NCBI GenBank assembly: GCA_029934815.1
Contig: JAOZLM010000143.1
Location: 1-6,094 of the forward strand
DNA length: 6,094 bases
Direction of reading: 5' to 3'
Origin: Desulfocapsa sp.
GTDB lineage: Bacteria; Desulfobacterota; Desulfobulbia; Desulfobulbales; Desulfocapsaceae
Part shown: positions 1 through 6,073 of the stretch, one piece after another
How the letters are laid out: each line of letters opens with the position of its first letter
Position numbering within the stretch: position 1 is the stretch's first letter
Translations under genes and position numbers: made by a program
Notes under the pieces: generated by a model
Databases searched by the model: none
The model's input: only the letters and a program-made list of their open reading frames with translations
Told to the model about the DNA's origin: nothing

Positions 1-41
1 GTCCGGAATGACAGAGTTGGAACTTTTTACGACGCCATCAA
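1..41 (-). repeat. Edge of a probable dispersed intergenic repeat
   Basis: On the minus strand this begins TTGATGGCGTCGTAAAAAG, over the stop codon of the kinase gene, and runs to GTCATTCCGG at the window edge. A motif of the form TTGATG-n-TCGTAAAAAGT followed by GTCATTCCGG is one I recall as a common dispersed intergenic element in deltaproteobacterial genomes; I cannot check that here. The plus-strand core CTTTTTACGACGCCATCAA (23-41) recurs with two mismatches at 3077-3095. The element is cut by the window, so its far end and any palindrome are not visible. Confidence 0.5.
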
Positions 42-2164
42 CTCTTGGAATATAACCACTTGTCCAGCATATTGAAAACAATATCTCGTTTAATCGGCTT
101 GGTTATATAATCATTCATTCCTGATTCCAGACAGAGTTCCCGGTCACCTTTCATGGCATTAGCTGTCATTGCAAGGATGGGGATATCCGTAAATCCCAGT
201 TTACGAATTTGTCTTGTTGCTTCATGTCCGTCCATTTCCGGCATCTGCACATCCATAAGAATGGTGTCGTATTTTTCAGGATCGCTGCTGAACATATCAA
301 CTGCAATTTTACCGTTTGCTGCGACGTCCACACTGTAACCGGCTTTTGTGAGGATCATGGAGGCCAGTTTCTGGTTTACAAGATTATCCTCAACCAGCAA
401 AATGGAGACAGACTGCTTAATCTCTTCACGTACAGAATATTGGGTAACAAGTTTTTTGTTCTCTTTTGCCTCGTCATCGTCATTCACATGGCCAAGGGTT
501 CTGGACAGGGTACGTAAGAGGATCGAACGTCTTGCTGGTTTGCTTAAAAAAGCAGAAAAACCGGCTTCTTTACATTTGCTGGCAAGTTTTTCGGTGGAAG
601 ATGTATAGGCAAGAAATGGAATATCTTTAGCGTGTAAATCAGAAGCTCTGATCATTCTGGCCAGTTCAAATCCGGAAATTACGGGCATCTGCAGATCGAT
701 AATAACCAGATCAAAAGGTTTTCCGTCCTCTTCTGCCCGGGCAATGGTTGCCATGGCCATGGTTTCATCAAGTAGTGCTGTGGCCTCAATCCCTGCTTTA
801 GTAAGAATGTGTTCGATGATATCGTTGTTGGCCTTATTATCATCAACAATAAGCATTTTCGTGCCCTTAATTTCAAGCTGACTCAGTTTTTTAGCATGGG
901 AAACCGAGGATTTGTGCATTTTTGAGACAAAATGAAAAGTGGTGCCCTCTCCCTGCACACTTTCAGCCCATACTTTTCCGTCCATAAGGGTGGCGATTTT
1001 TCTACAGATGGAAAGTCCAAGGCCGGTGCCGCCGTATCTTCGGGTGGTACTGCCATCTTCTTGTTTAAATGCTTCAAAAATAGATTCGCATTTGTCAGCA
1101 GCAATACCAATGCCCGTGTCACGAATTAGACAATGCAAAACAATTTCTTTATCGTCTTCTTTCTCCACATTGATGGTAAGTTCAAGCTCCCCTTTTTCGG
1201 TGAATTTTGCAGAATTGCCCAAAAGGTTAACAAGTACCTGTCTGAAACGTCCGGGATCTCCACTGATGTTGGCGGGAAGATTGTCATCAATGCGGCACAG
1301 CACTTCAATTGGTTTCCCGGCTACCCGTGGTCGAACCAGTTCGCACACATCGTGAGCTGTTATTTCAGGATCAAAATCGATATATTCAAGGCTCATCTGC
1401 CCGGCTTCAACTTTAGAAAAATCGAGAATATCATTGATTAAAGCGAGTAAGGCCTCACCACTGCGTTTAATGGTTTCAGCACTGTCACGCTGTTCTTCGT
1501 CGAGTGTGGTGGAAAGAAGCATTTCGGTAAATCCGATAACCCCATTCATCGGCGTTCGGATTTCATGGCTCATGGAGGCCAAAAACTGACTTTTGGCGAT
1601 GGAGGCAGATTCAGCGGTCAATTTGGCTTTGCGTAATTCCTTTGTCTGGGATTCTATTTCTGACTGCAGGGTTTTTGAGTAGTTTTCCTGATTCTCCTGA
1701 ATGATTCGGTAGCTTTTTTCTTTCTCTTCCAGAGTCATCTGGTATTTTTTTTCAAGGACTGAAAACTTTCGATCAAACTGCTTTTTCTGGATAGCAAGCT
1801 TCTTTTGAGCGGCAGCGGATTGTTGTCTGCTACCAAAGAGTGTGCAGGTAAGGGATACTATATCTGCATGATCTGGCGGGGTGAAAAAGAGAGTCGCTTT
1901 AATCTCAGGAAGTGCAATTGCTGACCACTCAGTGTCATTTGTGACAATCTGGTAATCTTTTTCTGCACTTTTTAGAAGCGTTATAAGTTCTGTTTTGATA
2001 GCAGCATTGGGGACACTGGCTTCTGCTGTACTGTTCTCCTTTTCATTATGATCAACAATGAGACAGGAGGTAGCAGGTGTGAATTCGTAGAGAAGGCTGA
2101 GCAGTTCATCTATTTCCTTCTGATACGAGGTGACTGTGTCAAATATTGCAAAGCTTGCGGCCAT
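38..2164 (-). CDS. Soluble hybrid sensor histidine kinase with two receiver domains
   Basis: A 708-residue cytoplasmic hybrid histidine kinase. It should autophosphorylate on a histidine and pass the phosphate to its own receiver aspartates. Residues 1-112 match no domain I recognise and contain no membrane span. Residues about 113-190 are a charged, Gln/Glu/Lys-rich probable coiled coil leading into the HisKA domain, with the H box SMSHEIRTPMNG and phosphoacceptor His200. The HATPase domain shows the N box near Asn317, the G1 box DTGIGIA (349-355) and the G2 box GGTGLGLS (378-385). Receiver 1 (about 435-558) has Asp441/Asp442, Asp490, Thr521 and Lys542. Receiver 2 (about 586-705) has Glu592/Asp593, Asp638, Thr667 and Lys689. 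Both receivers therefore look competent. There is no Hpt or output domain. The ATG start is supported by GGAG at 2171-2174, six bases upstream. It lies 51 bases after the HDOD gene and is probably cotranscribed with it. Class is certain; the signal sensed is unknown. Confidence 0.96.
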   Translation of the reverse strand: MAASFAIFDTVTSYQKEIDELLSLLYEFTPATSCLIVDHNEKENSTAEASVPNAAIKTELITLLKSAEKDYQIVTNDTEWSAIALPEIKATLFFTPPDHADIVSLTCTLFGSRQQSAAAQKKLAIQKKQFDRKFSVLEKKYQMTLEEKEKSYRIIQENQENYSKTLQSEIESQTKELRKAKLTAESASIAKSQFLASMSHEIRTPMNGVIGFTEMLLSTTLDEEQRDSAETIKRSGEALLALINDILDFSKVEAGQMSLEYIDFDPEITAHDVCELVRPRVAGKPIEVLCRIDDNLPANISGDPGRFRQVLVNLLGNSAKFTEKGELELTINVEKEDDKEIVLHCLIRDTGIGIAADKCESIFEAFKQEDGSTTRRYGGTGLGLSICRKIATLMDGKVWAESVQGEGTTFHFVSKMHKSSVSHAKKLSQLEIKGTKMLIVDDNKANNDIIEHILTKAGIEATALLDETMAMATIARAEEDGKPFDLVIIDLQMPVISGFELARMIRASDLHAKDIPFLAYTSSTEKLASKCKEAGFSAFLSKPARRSILLRTLSRTLGHVNDDDEAKENKKLVTQYSVREEIKQSVSILLVEDNLVNQKLASMILTKAGYSVDVAANGKIAVDMFSSDPEKYDTILMDVQMPEMDGHEATRQIRKLGFTDIPILAMTANAMKGDRELCLESGMNDYITKPIKRDIVFNMLDKWLYSKS

Positions 2165-2193
2165 GGTATTCTCCGAAAGTTTTTGTTATGACC

Positions 2194-2221
2194 GGGTGAA
2201 AGACTATCGCTCTTTTCACCC
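2194..2221 (-). other. Hairpin over the HDOD stop codon
   Basis: GGGTGAAA at 2194-2201 pairs perfectly with TTTCACCC at 2214-2221, with a 12-base loop that could close two further pairs across a one-base bulge. It overlaps the HDOD stop codon (2216-2218) and ends 29 bases before the kinase start. Neither strand carries a T-run after it, so it is not a standard intrinsic terminator. It may instead protect or process the mRNA, or reduce readthrough into the kinase gene; this is inference. Confidence 0.45.
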
Positions 2222-3055
2222 TCCGTACAAATCCTGGGCATTACTCATCTCTTCAGGGAGATCGTCTATTAACACTTTGTATTCATCCATATTTTCCTGC
2301 ATGTGAGCAACCAGATGTTCAGGGAGATCAGTACCGATATTTCCAAGAGCTGTGTGTCCGAGTTGCCCGGTAATATAGTCCGCAATCTGGATAATTCCGG
2401 TGAGACTGTCGGGGGCGAAATCGTCACTGTCTAAATGGTGATCGCGGATAGCTATTTGTATATCCTCGGGCATTTTCCAGTCCACCGTAAGCAAGTATCC
2501 TATTTCACAATGGTCTGTGCCGAGATACTCCTGTTCAAGATCCGTTATTCTGCTTCCTTCCTCGCAGTTCTCACAGGCAGCAAAAAACTTTTCAGGCTCA
2601 ACCTGGGATTCGACAATTAAACCAAAATCATGCAGGATACCACAAAGATACGCGTCGTCGCCATTGGTCTCAAAAATTCGTTCAGCAATCATCTTGGCAC
2701 AGATAGAAACGGCAGCACAGTGCAACCAGAGTTTTTCTCTTGAGAAGATTCTGGACTTAGAATTTTCTTTAAAAATACCTTTAAGAGCATCTGTGACTGC
2801 CATATTGTGCAGGTTTTTCATACCCAGGTAAGCAACAGCCCGGCCGATTGAATCCACCCGTTGCGAGAGCCCGTAGAAGGGTGAGTTGACCAGGCGAAGC
2901 AGACGTACCACCAAAGTCGGATCCATCTTGATCACATCTTCAAAATCCTTCATGGTGGAATTCTCATCGGCAATAAGGCCTGACAGGGAAGTCACCACGT
3001 GGGGCAGTGTTTTTTCGTCCTTAAATTTGCGAATAAACTTTTTTGCTGTAGACAT
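2216..3055 (-). CDS. HDOD-domain signalling protein
   Basis: A 279-residue soluble protein of the HDOD family, which is related to HD-domain phosphohydrolases and usually acts in bacterial signal transduction. The typical N-terminal stretch is clear: LPHVVTSLSGLIAD (17-30), MDPTLVVRLLRLVNSPFYG (44-62) and GRAVAYLGMKNL (71-82). The C-terminal half keeps histidines and aspartates spaced like an HD metal site: His112, His142-Asp143 (LHDFG), His182, His206/His207 and Asp226. The tail is acidic. The start is set at the ATG at 3055, giving MSTAKKF, because AGGTG at 3062-3066 sits six bases upstream of it. The GTG at 3064, nine bases earlier, lies inside that ribosome site and would add only three residues. 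The gene lies between the MoaE-like gene and a hybrid kinase on the same strand. A role as the kinase's partner or regulator is inference from position. Family assignment is secure; biochemical activity is not. Confidence 0.93.
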   Translation of the reverse strand: MSTAKKFIRKFKDEKTLPHVVTSLSGLIADENSTMKDFEDVIKMDPTLVVRLLRLVNSPFYGLSQRVDSIGRAVAYLGMKNLHNMAVTDALKGIFKENSKSRIFSREKLWLHCAAVSICAKMIAERIFETNGDDAYLCGILHDFGLIVESQVEPEKFFAACENCEEGSRITDLEQEYLGTDHCEIGYLLTVDWKMPEDIQIAIRDHHLDSDDFAPDSLTGIIQIADYITGQLGHTALGNIGTDLPEHLVAHMQENMDEYKVLIDDLPEEMSNAQDLYGG

Positions 3056-3061
3056 AAGTAG

Positions 3062-3066
3062 CACCT
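3062..3066 (-). promoter_or_regulatory. Ribosome binding site that decides the HDOD start
   Basis: On the minus strand AGGTG is followed by six bases and the ATG at 3055-3053. The same bases contain the upstream in-frame GTG (3064-3062), which therefore cannot be served by this site. This favours the ATG as the start. Confidence 0.6.
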
Positions 3067-3074
3067 GTTTTGTA

Positions 3075-3095
3075 GGCTTTTTATGAAGCCATCAA
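3075..3095 (-). repeat. Second, partial copy of the intergenic repeat, with a small hairpin
   Basis: CTTTTTATGAAGCCATCAA at 3077-3095 (plus strand) matches 17 of 19 bases of the motif at 23-41, in the same orientation, and also lies directly downstream of a minus-strand gene. Only this head portion is shared; the GTCATTCCGG part is absent. GGCTT (3075-3079) and AAGCC (3086-3090) form a 5-bp stem with a 6-base loop. No U-run follows on the minus strand, so it is not a canonical terminator. It occupies the gap between the MoaE-like and HDOD genes. Confidence 0.45.
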
Positions 3096-3110
3096 GCTGT
3101 CGGAAATATT

Positions 3111-3479
3111 CTATTCTGCCATAATTTCTTTTTTTGTTATTGCCTCTGCTTTTACACGATCAAGAAGATCGGCTAAAGCCGGTTTAATGTTCTCACGAAT
3201 ATCACCCGCCACAATCATATAGAGGAGATCGTCTCCTGGTAGAAATCTGCCGGTTAAGGCTTCGATTACAATATCGTAGATTCCTTCACGTTTAAGTAAC
3301 TCCTGACGAATGGCTTCTATTTTTTCAAGGTCAGGTGTTACCTCAAGGGCAACTACTTCTTTTTTATTATCCATTCGGGACCATCCCCGAACCGTTCCGT
3401 TGTGGATAAGAATCATACCGACATTCTCATTAAAGCCGGGTTGTTGTTTCATTTCTGCAATACGTTTTGAAATATCCAT
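3111..3479 (-). CDS. Short MoaE-family (molybdopterin synthase large subunit-like) protein
   Basis: A 122-residue cytoplasmic protein resembling MoaE, the catalytic subunit of molybdopterin synthase, which with MoaD inserts sulfur into precursor Z (cPMP). Recognisable MoaE features in order are NVGMILIHNGTVRGWSR (19-35, with Arg31 where MoaE has its GxVR segment), VVALEVTPDLEKIEAIRQE (42-60), a LxGRFLPGDD turn (75-84, matching MoaE IGxLxPGDE), the MIVAGDIREN strand-helix (88-97) and DRVKAEAITKKE (107-118), which parallels the catalytic lysine segment of E. coli MoaE (Lys119, Lys126). Lys110 and Lys116/117 are the likely equivalents. It is shorter than E. coli MoaE (150 residues), starts close to the first strand and ends soon after the lysine pair. 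MoaE's EHY and AHR motifs are altered (EVT, DIR). No moaD, moaA or moaC is visible nearby. GGAG at 3490-3493 lies ten bases before the ATG. The activity could be diverged. Confidence 0.72.
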   Translation of the reverse strand: MDISKRIAEMKQQPGFNENVGMILIHNGTVRGWSRMDNKKEVVALEVTPDLEKIEAIRQELLKREGIYDIVIEALTGRFLPGDDLLYMIVAGDIRENIKPALADLLDRVKAEAITKKEIMAE

Positions 3480-3524
3480 TACATATACACTCCGTGTTTG
3501 TTTTGTTTGATGCAGCTTTGTCGC

Positions 3525-5477
3525 TCAGATGGTTTTGACAATGGGGATAGTCAATTGTTGAGACGGCTGAAGACTGCGGAAATCAAGTTTTGAGTTGTAT
3601 TTTTTTAAGAGCCATAGGGGAATATCAAATTTCTTTCTGCAAATTTCCCAGACAGTATCCCCTTTTTTTACTGTATAGGTATGAACGCCAGATATTTTAA
3701 AGGCTTCAAAGAAATCTTCCTCAGTTTCGAGATGAAAGTCAAATCGTTTTTCTTCAAAACGTTTACTTTGTACATTTTGTAATGGAATAAGGATCGATTC
3801 GTCAGGATGTAAGAGGCGGCTAGCTGGAAATTTGTTGAGCTTACGAATTGTGTGAGGATTGACTTGCAGCCAGTCAGACAATAATTCAATCGATTCTTCA
3901 GGAAGGACGGTGATTGTTCCTTGCAGAATAGTAAGTTTTTGCTCAATTTTTCTGACACTGAGTTCGCCGAGGACAACACTTCGTGCGGTCTGGATTTTTT
4001 TCCAGGTAGTTGTACTCTTTTTTCCTTTAGCAAGAAGCGGGACAGAATTATTGCCTGTTCCTGTCTTGTTCACCTTCTGCCGTGTCTGGCTGATAGTCTT
4101 TTGAGAAGGAGCTACTTTAACTGCCTTTCCCGGGATGCGTAGATTCTGACCAACAAAAATGGTGGCATTTCTATTCAGATTATTAGCCTGCCGGAGAGAT
4201 TTTAAACTGATTTTGAACTTTTCTGCGATTTTTCCTGCTGTATCCCCTTTTCGTACACGGTAAAAATTAGTGGGTTTTTGTTTCTTATGATAAAACCGGG
4301 AAGGTACAGAAGTCAGGAGTTTTCGCTGTTTGCTGTTGTTTAGGAGATGAAGGGTATATCCTTTTGGGATATATTTTTTCCCCTGGAATACCGGCTGCCG
4401 GAGAGCCGGGTTGAGTTTCTTTAATGCTGCAATGGAGAGTTGGAAATGTTTGCTCACATCATGTGCTGCCACAAAGGCCGGCAGTTTTACGTGCAGGGTT
4501 TGGCGTGGCTTTCTGATCTTCAGGCTCGGATCCTTTTCCAGTTTTTTGGCAGTTTTAACCGCTGCCAGAAATTCGGAGTAAAAATTTCGAGATGCAAATT
4601 TAAAGTGTCCCTGTTTGTATTTGCGAAAGATTTTTTCATAACTGCCATGGGCTTTTTTCGCACGTCGCATACCGGCAGGCCCGTAATTGTATGCAGTGAT
4701 TGCGAGAGGCCAGCTTTTGAGGGAATTGTAGTTGTTTTTTAAAAAGCTGGCAGCGGCATAACTTGCAAGGATGGGATCCTGTCGTTCATCCACAACGTAA
4801 TTAATGGTTAAAAATTGCTTCCCGGTTGCCCGGGTGAATTGCCAGATACCGGATGCACCAAACTTGGAATACGCTCTAATATTAAAAGAAGATTCCACAT
4901 GGGGCAGGTAGGCCAGATCCTGCGGCAATCCTTTCTGTTTAAATATCTTTTTGATCTGTTGTATATAGGCGCCGGAGCGAATAACTCCCTCAAGGAATCG
5001 ATCTTTCTGCCCAATCTGGATACGTACAGATGCTGCCGCCTGTTTTAAGCGCTTTTTGCTGGTTTTACCAAAGAGGGCGAGGATACGTCGCTCTTCTTTG
5101 TTGCGTGGTTTTGCTCCCTGTGCCAGACGGTTCAGGATGTTTTTGTATTTATTTTTAATGCCTTTGAATACAGGTTTGTTAATTCTGGAAGAGCCGGGCA
5201 GGCGATGGCTGAATATGGGGATTATTTCATAGATGATACCCAGATTGTCAGGGTCATGCACCACAGCCTGGCTGGTGGAGTAGGTGGCATAAATAGCTTC
5301 CCAGAAGCGAACATTCTTTTCAATAACGGAATAACTCGGAAATGGGGTGGCTGCCTTAACAGGAGCAGAGCCTGAAAAGGAAAAAATCAGCAGGCAGAGC
5401 AGAGTGAAGCAGTGTATTGTGGTTGCAGGTAAAGCATAAGCGTGCTGTTTGTGAGAATTATTAGATAAAGAAAACAT
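3525..5477 (-). CDS. Secreted MltD-like lytic transglycosylase with LysM repeats
   Basis: A 650-residue exported murein lytic transglycosylase, expected to cleave glycan strands in the periplasm with formation of 1,6-anhydro-MurNAc ends. A signal peptide spans residues 1 to about 42 (hydrophobic core about 22-36, cleavage near PVKA-A). I see no lipobox, unlike E. coli MltD. Residues about 50-150 are the helical region common upstream of this family's catalytic domain. The SLT domain (about 160-310) holds the catalytic glutamate in LPHVESSFN (Glu195), GASGIWQFTRATG (207-219) and AYNYGPAG (262-269). LysM-like units follow: a weak one at about 328-379, a clear one at 405-448 (FYRVRKGDT), a weak one at about 514-567 and a clear one at 599-646 (HTYTVKKGDT). 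A basic, Ser/Thr/Lys-rich linker lies at about 450-510. LysM units bind peptidoglycan. The only plausible ATG has no Shine-Dalgarno sequence; the leader is AT-rich. It is first of four codirectional genes. Confidence 0.95.
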   Translation of the reverse strand: MFSLSNNSHKQHAYALPATTIHCFTLLCLLIFSFSGSAPVKAATPFPSYSVIEKNVRFWEAIYATYSTSQAVVHDPDNLGIIYEIIPIFSHRLPGSSRINKPVFKGIKNKYKNILNRLAQGAKPRNKEERRILALFGKTSKKRLKQAAASVRIQIGQKDRFLEGVIRSGAYIQQIKKIFKQKGLPQDLAYLPHVESSFNIRAYSKFGASGIWQFTRATGKQFLTINYVVDERQDPILASYAAASFLKNNYNSLKSWPLAITAYNYGPAGMRRAKKAHGSYEKIFRKYKQGHFKFASRNFYSEFLAAVKTAKKLEKDPSLKIRKPRQTLHVKLPAFVAAHDVSKHFQLSIAALKKLNPALRQPVFQGKKYIPKGYTLHLLNNSKQRKLLTSVPSRFYHKKQKPTNFYRVRKGDTAGKIAEKFKISLKSLRQANNLNRNATIFVGQNLRIPGKAVKVAPSQKTISQTRQKVNKTGTGNNSVPLLAKGKKSTTTWKKIQTARSVVLGELSVRKIEQKLTILQGTITVLPEESIELLSDWLQVNPHTIRKLNKFPASRLLHPDESILIPLQNVQSKRFEEKRFDFHLETEEDFFEAFKISGVHTYTVKKGDTVWEICRKKFDIPLWLLKKYNSKLDFRSLQPSQQLTIPIVKTI

Positions 5478-5555
5478 GTAGTAAAAATATAATGAATAAT
5501 ATTGGTGATCGTTTAATTTCAGTTGTTTACCTTATTAAATCATAAGGAGTAGTGG
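5478..5555. promoter_or_regulatory. AT-rich divergent intergenic region, likely holding both promoters
   Basis: This 78-base gap separates the starts of the minus-strand transglycosylase and the plus-strand Nudix gene, so promoters for both must lie here or in the flanking coding sequence. It is strikingly AT-rich. A perfect TATAAT at 5488-5493 (plus strand) and TATTAT on the minus strand (5501-5496) are possible -10 elements, but neither has a good -35 at the usual distance. The only clear site is the Nudix ribosome binding site AAGGAG at 5544-5549. I cannot assign exact promoters. Confidence 0.4.
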
Positions 5556-6041
5556 ATGTATAGACCTATCTTGGCAAGTCTGGTTTTTATTCTGTCAGCG
5601 GACAAAAATAATGTCCTTCTTGTGCATCGTAATAAACGGGGTAATGACGAGCATCTTGGCAAATACAACGGGCTGGGGGGAAAGATGGAGAAAGATGAAG
5701 ACATCCTGAGCTGTATCCTCCGTGAAGTGCAGGAAGAGGCCGCAATAACAATTGAAGATGTGGAACTTCGCGGAACTATCAGCTGGCCGGGATTTGGGAA
5801 AAACGGTGAGGACTGGTTCGGATTTATTTTCCTGGCTCATAGTTATCAGGGCGAACCCAAAATGACTAATGAAGAAGGTGATCTGCACTGGAAGCCCATT
5901 GCAGAGCTTGCAGATCTTCCCATGTGGGAGGGTGATAAATATTTTTTACCCCTCGTTTTTGACGGAAACCCCAGTCCTTTTCATGGCTCCATGCCTTATG
6001 CAAATGGACGTCCCATAAGTTGGACTTGTTCCCGTGGCTGA
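5556..6041 (+). CDS. Nudix hydrolase, MTH1/MutT-like (probable 8-oxo-dGTP diphosphatase)
   Basis: A 161-residue cytoplasmic Nudix hydrolase. Enzymes of this type cleave nucleoside triphosphates such as 8-oxo-dGTP to the monophosphate and pyrophosphate, keeping oxidised bases out of DNA. The Nudix box runs from Gly42 to Ile64: G-x5-E48-x7-R56-E57-V-Q-E60-E61-A-A-I. The final consensus glycine is Ala63; all catalytic glutamates are present. The preceding KYNGLGGK (36-43) matches the WNGFGGK of human MTH1. The C-terminal MWEGDKYFLPLV (123-134) and PFHG (141-144) match MTH1's MWPDDSYWFPLL and FHG, with Trp124 in the place of MTH1 Trp117 and Asp127 in that of Asp120, while Asp119 is Gly126. The start is supported by AAGGAG at 5544-5549, six bases upstream. 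It is divergent from the transglycosylase gene. Exact substrate is inferred, not shown. Confidence 0.93.
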   Translation: MYRPILASLVFILSADKNNVLLVHRNKRGNDEHLGKYNGLGGKMEKDEDILSCILREVQEEAAITIEDVELRGTISWPGFGKNGEDWFGFIFLAHSYQGEPKMTNEEGDLHWKPIAELADLPMWEGDKYFLPLVFDGNPSPFHGSMPYANGRPISWTCSRG

Positions 6042-6045
6042 GCTC

Positions 6046-6073
6046 TTGCATAAATACTAATCAAAGGTATAAT
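6046..6073 (+). promoter_or_regulatory. Sigma70-like promoter reading off the right edge
   Basis: TTGCAT at 6046-6051 (four of six consensus bases) is separated by 16 bases from a perfect TATAAT at 6068-6073. It begins five bases after the Nudix stop codon. Transcription would start near 6080 and run rightward into a gene or RNA outside the window. No start codon with a ribosome site is seen in the last bases. Confidence 0.55.

Noticed and set aside
939..1355. A 138-codon plus-strand open frame opposite the kinase, with other antisense frames at 209-517 and 1133-1441
   Set aside because: They lie wholly inside a well-conserved kinase gene on the other strand, have no domain features, and their composition follows the kinase codons. 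They are shadow frames.
3486..3497. A small stem ACAC-GGA-GTGT placing the MoaE-like ribosome site in a loop
   Set aside because: Four base pairs with a three-base loop are too weak to call a regulatory structure.
3668..4033. A 121-codon minus-strand frame within the transglycosylase gene in another frame
   Set aside because: It overlaps the LysM-coding part of a convincing gene in the same direction, with no recognisable domain and low-complexity content.
3653..4262. Near-identical DNA around TATCCCCTTTT at about 3656 and 4242
   Set aside because: Both encode the KGDT motif of the two clear LysM units, so the similarity reflects domain duplication, not a mobile or regulatory repeat.
5511..5540. 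TTTAAT and ATTAAA inverted arms as a possible operator upstream of the Nudix gene
   Set aside because: Six A/T-only pairs in a very AT-rich stretch are expected by chance; nothing ties them to a known regulator.
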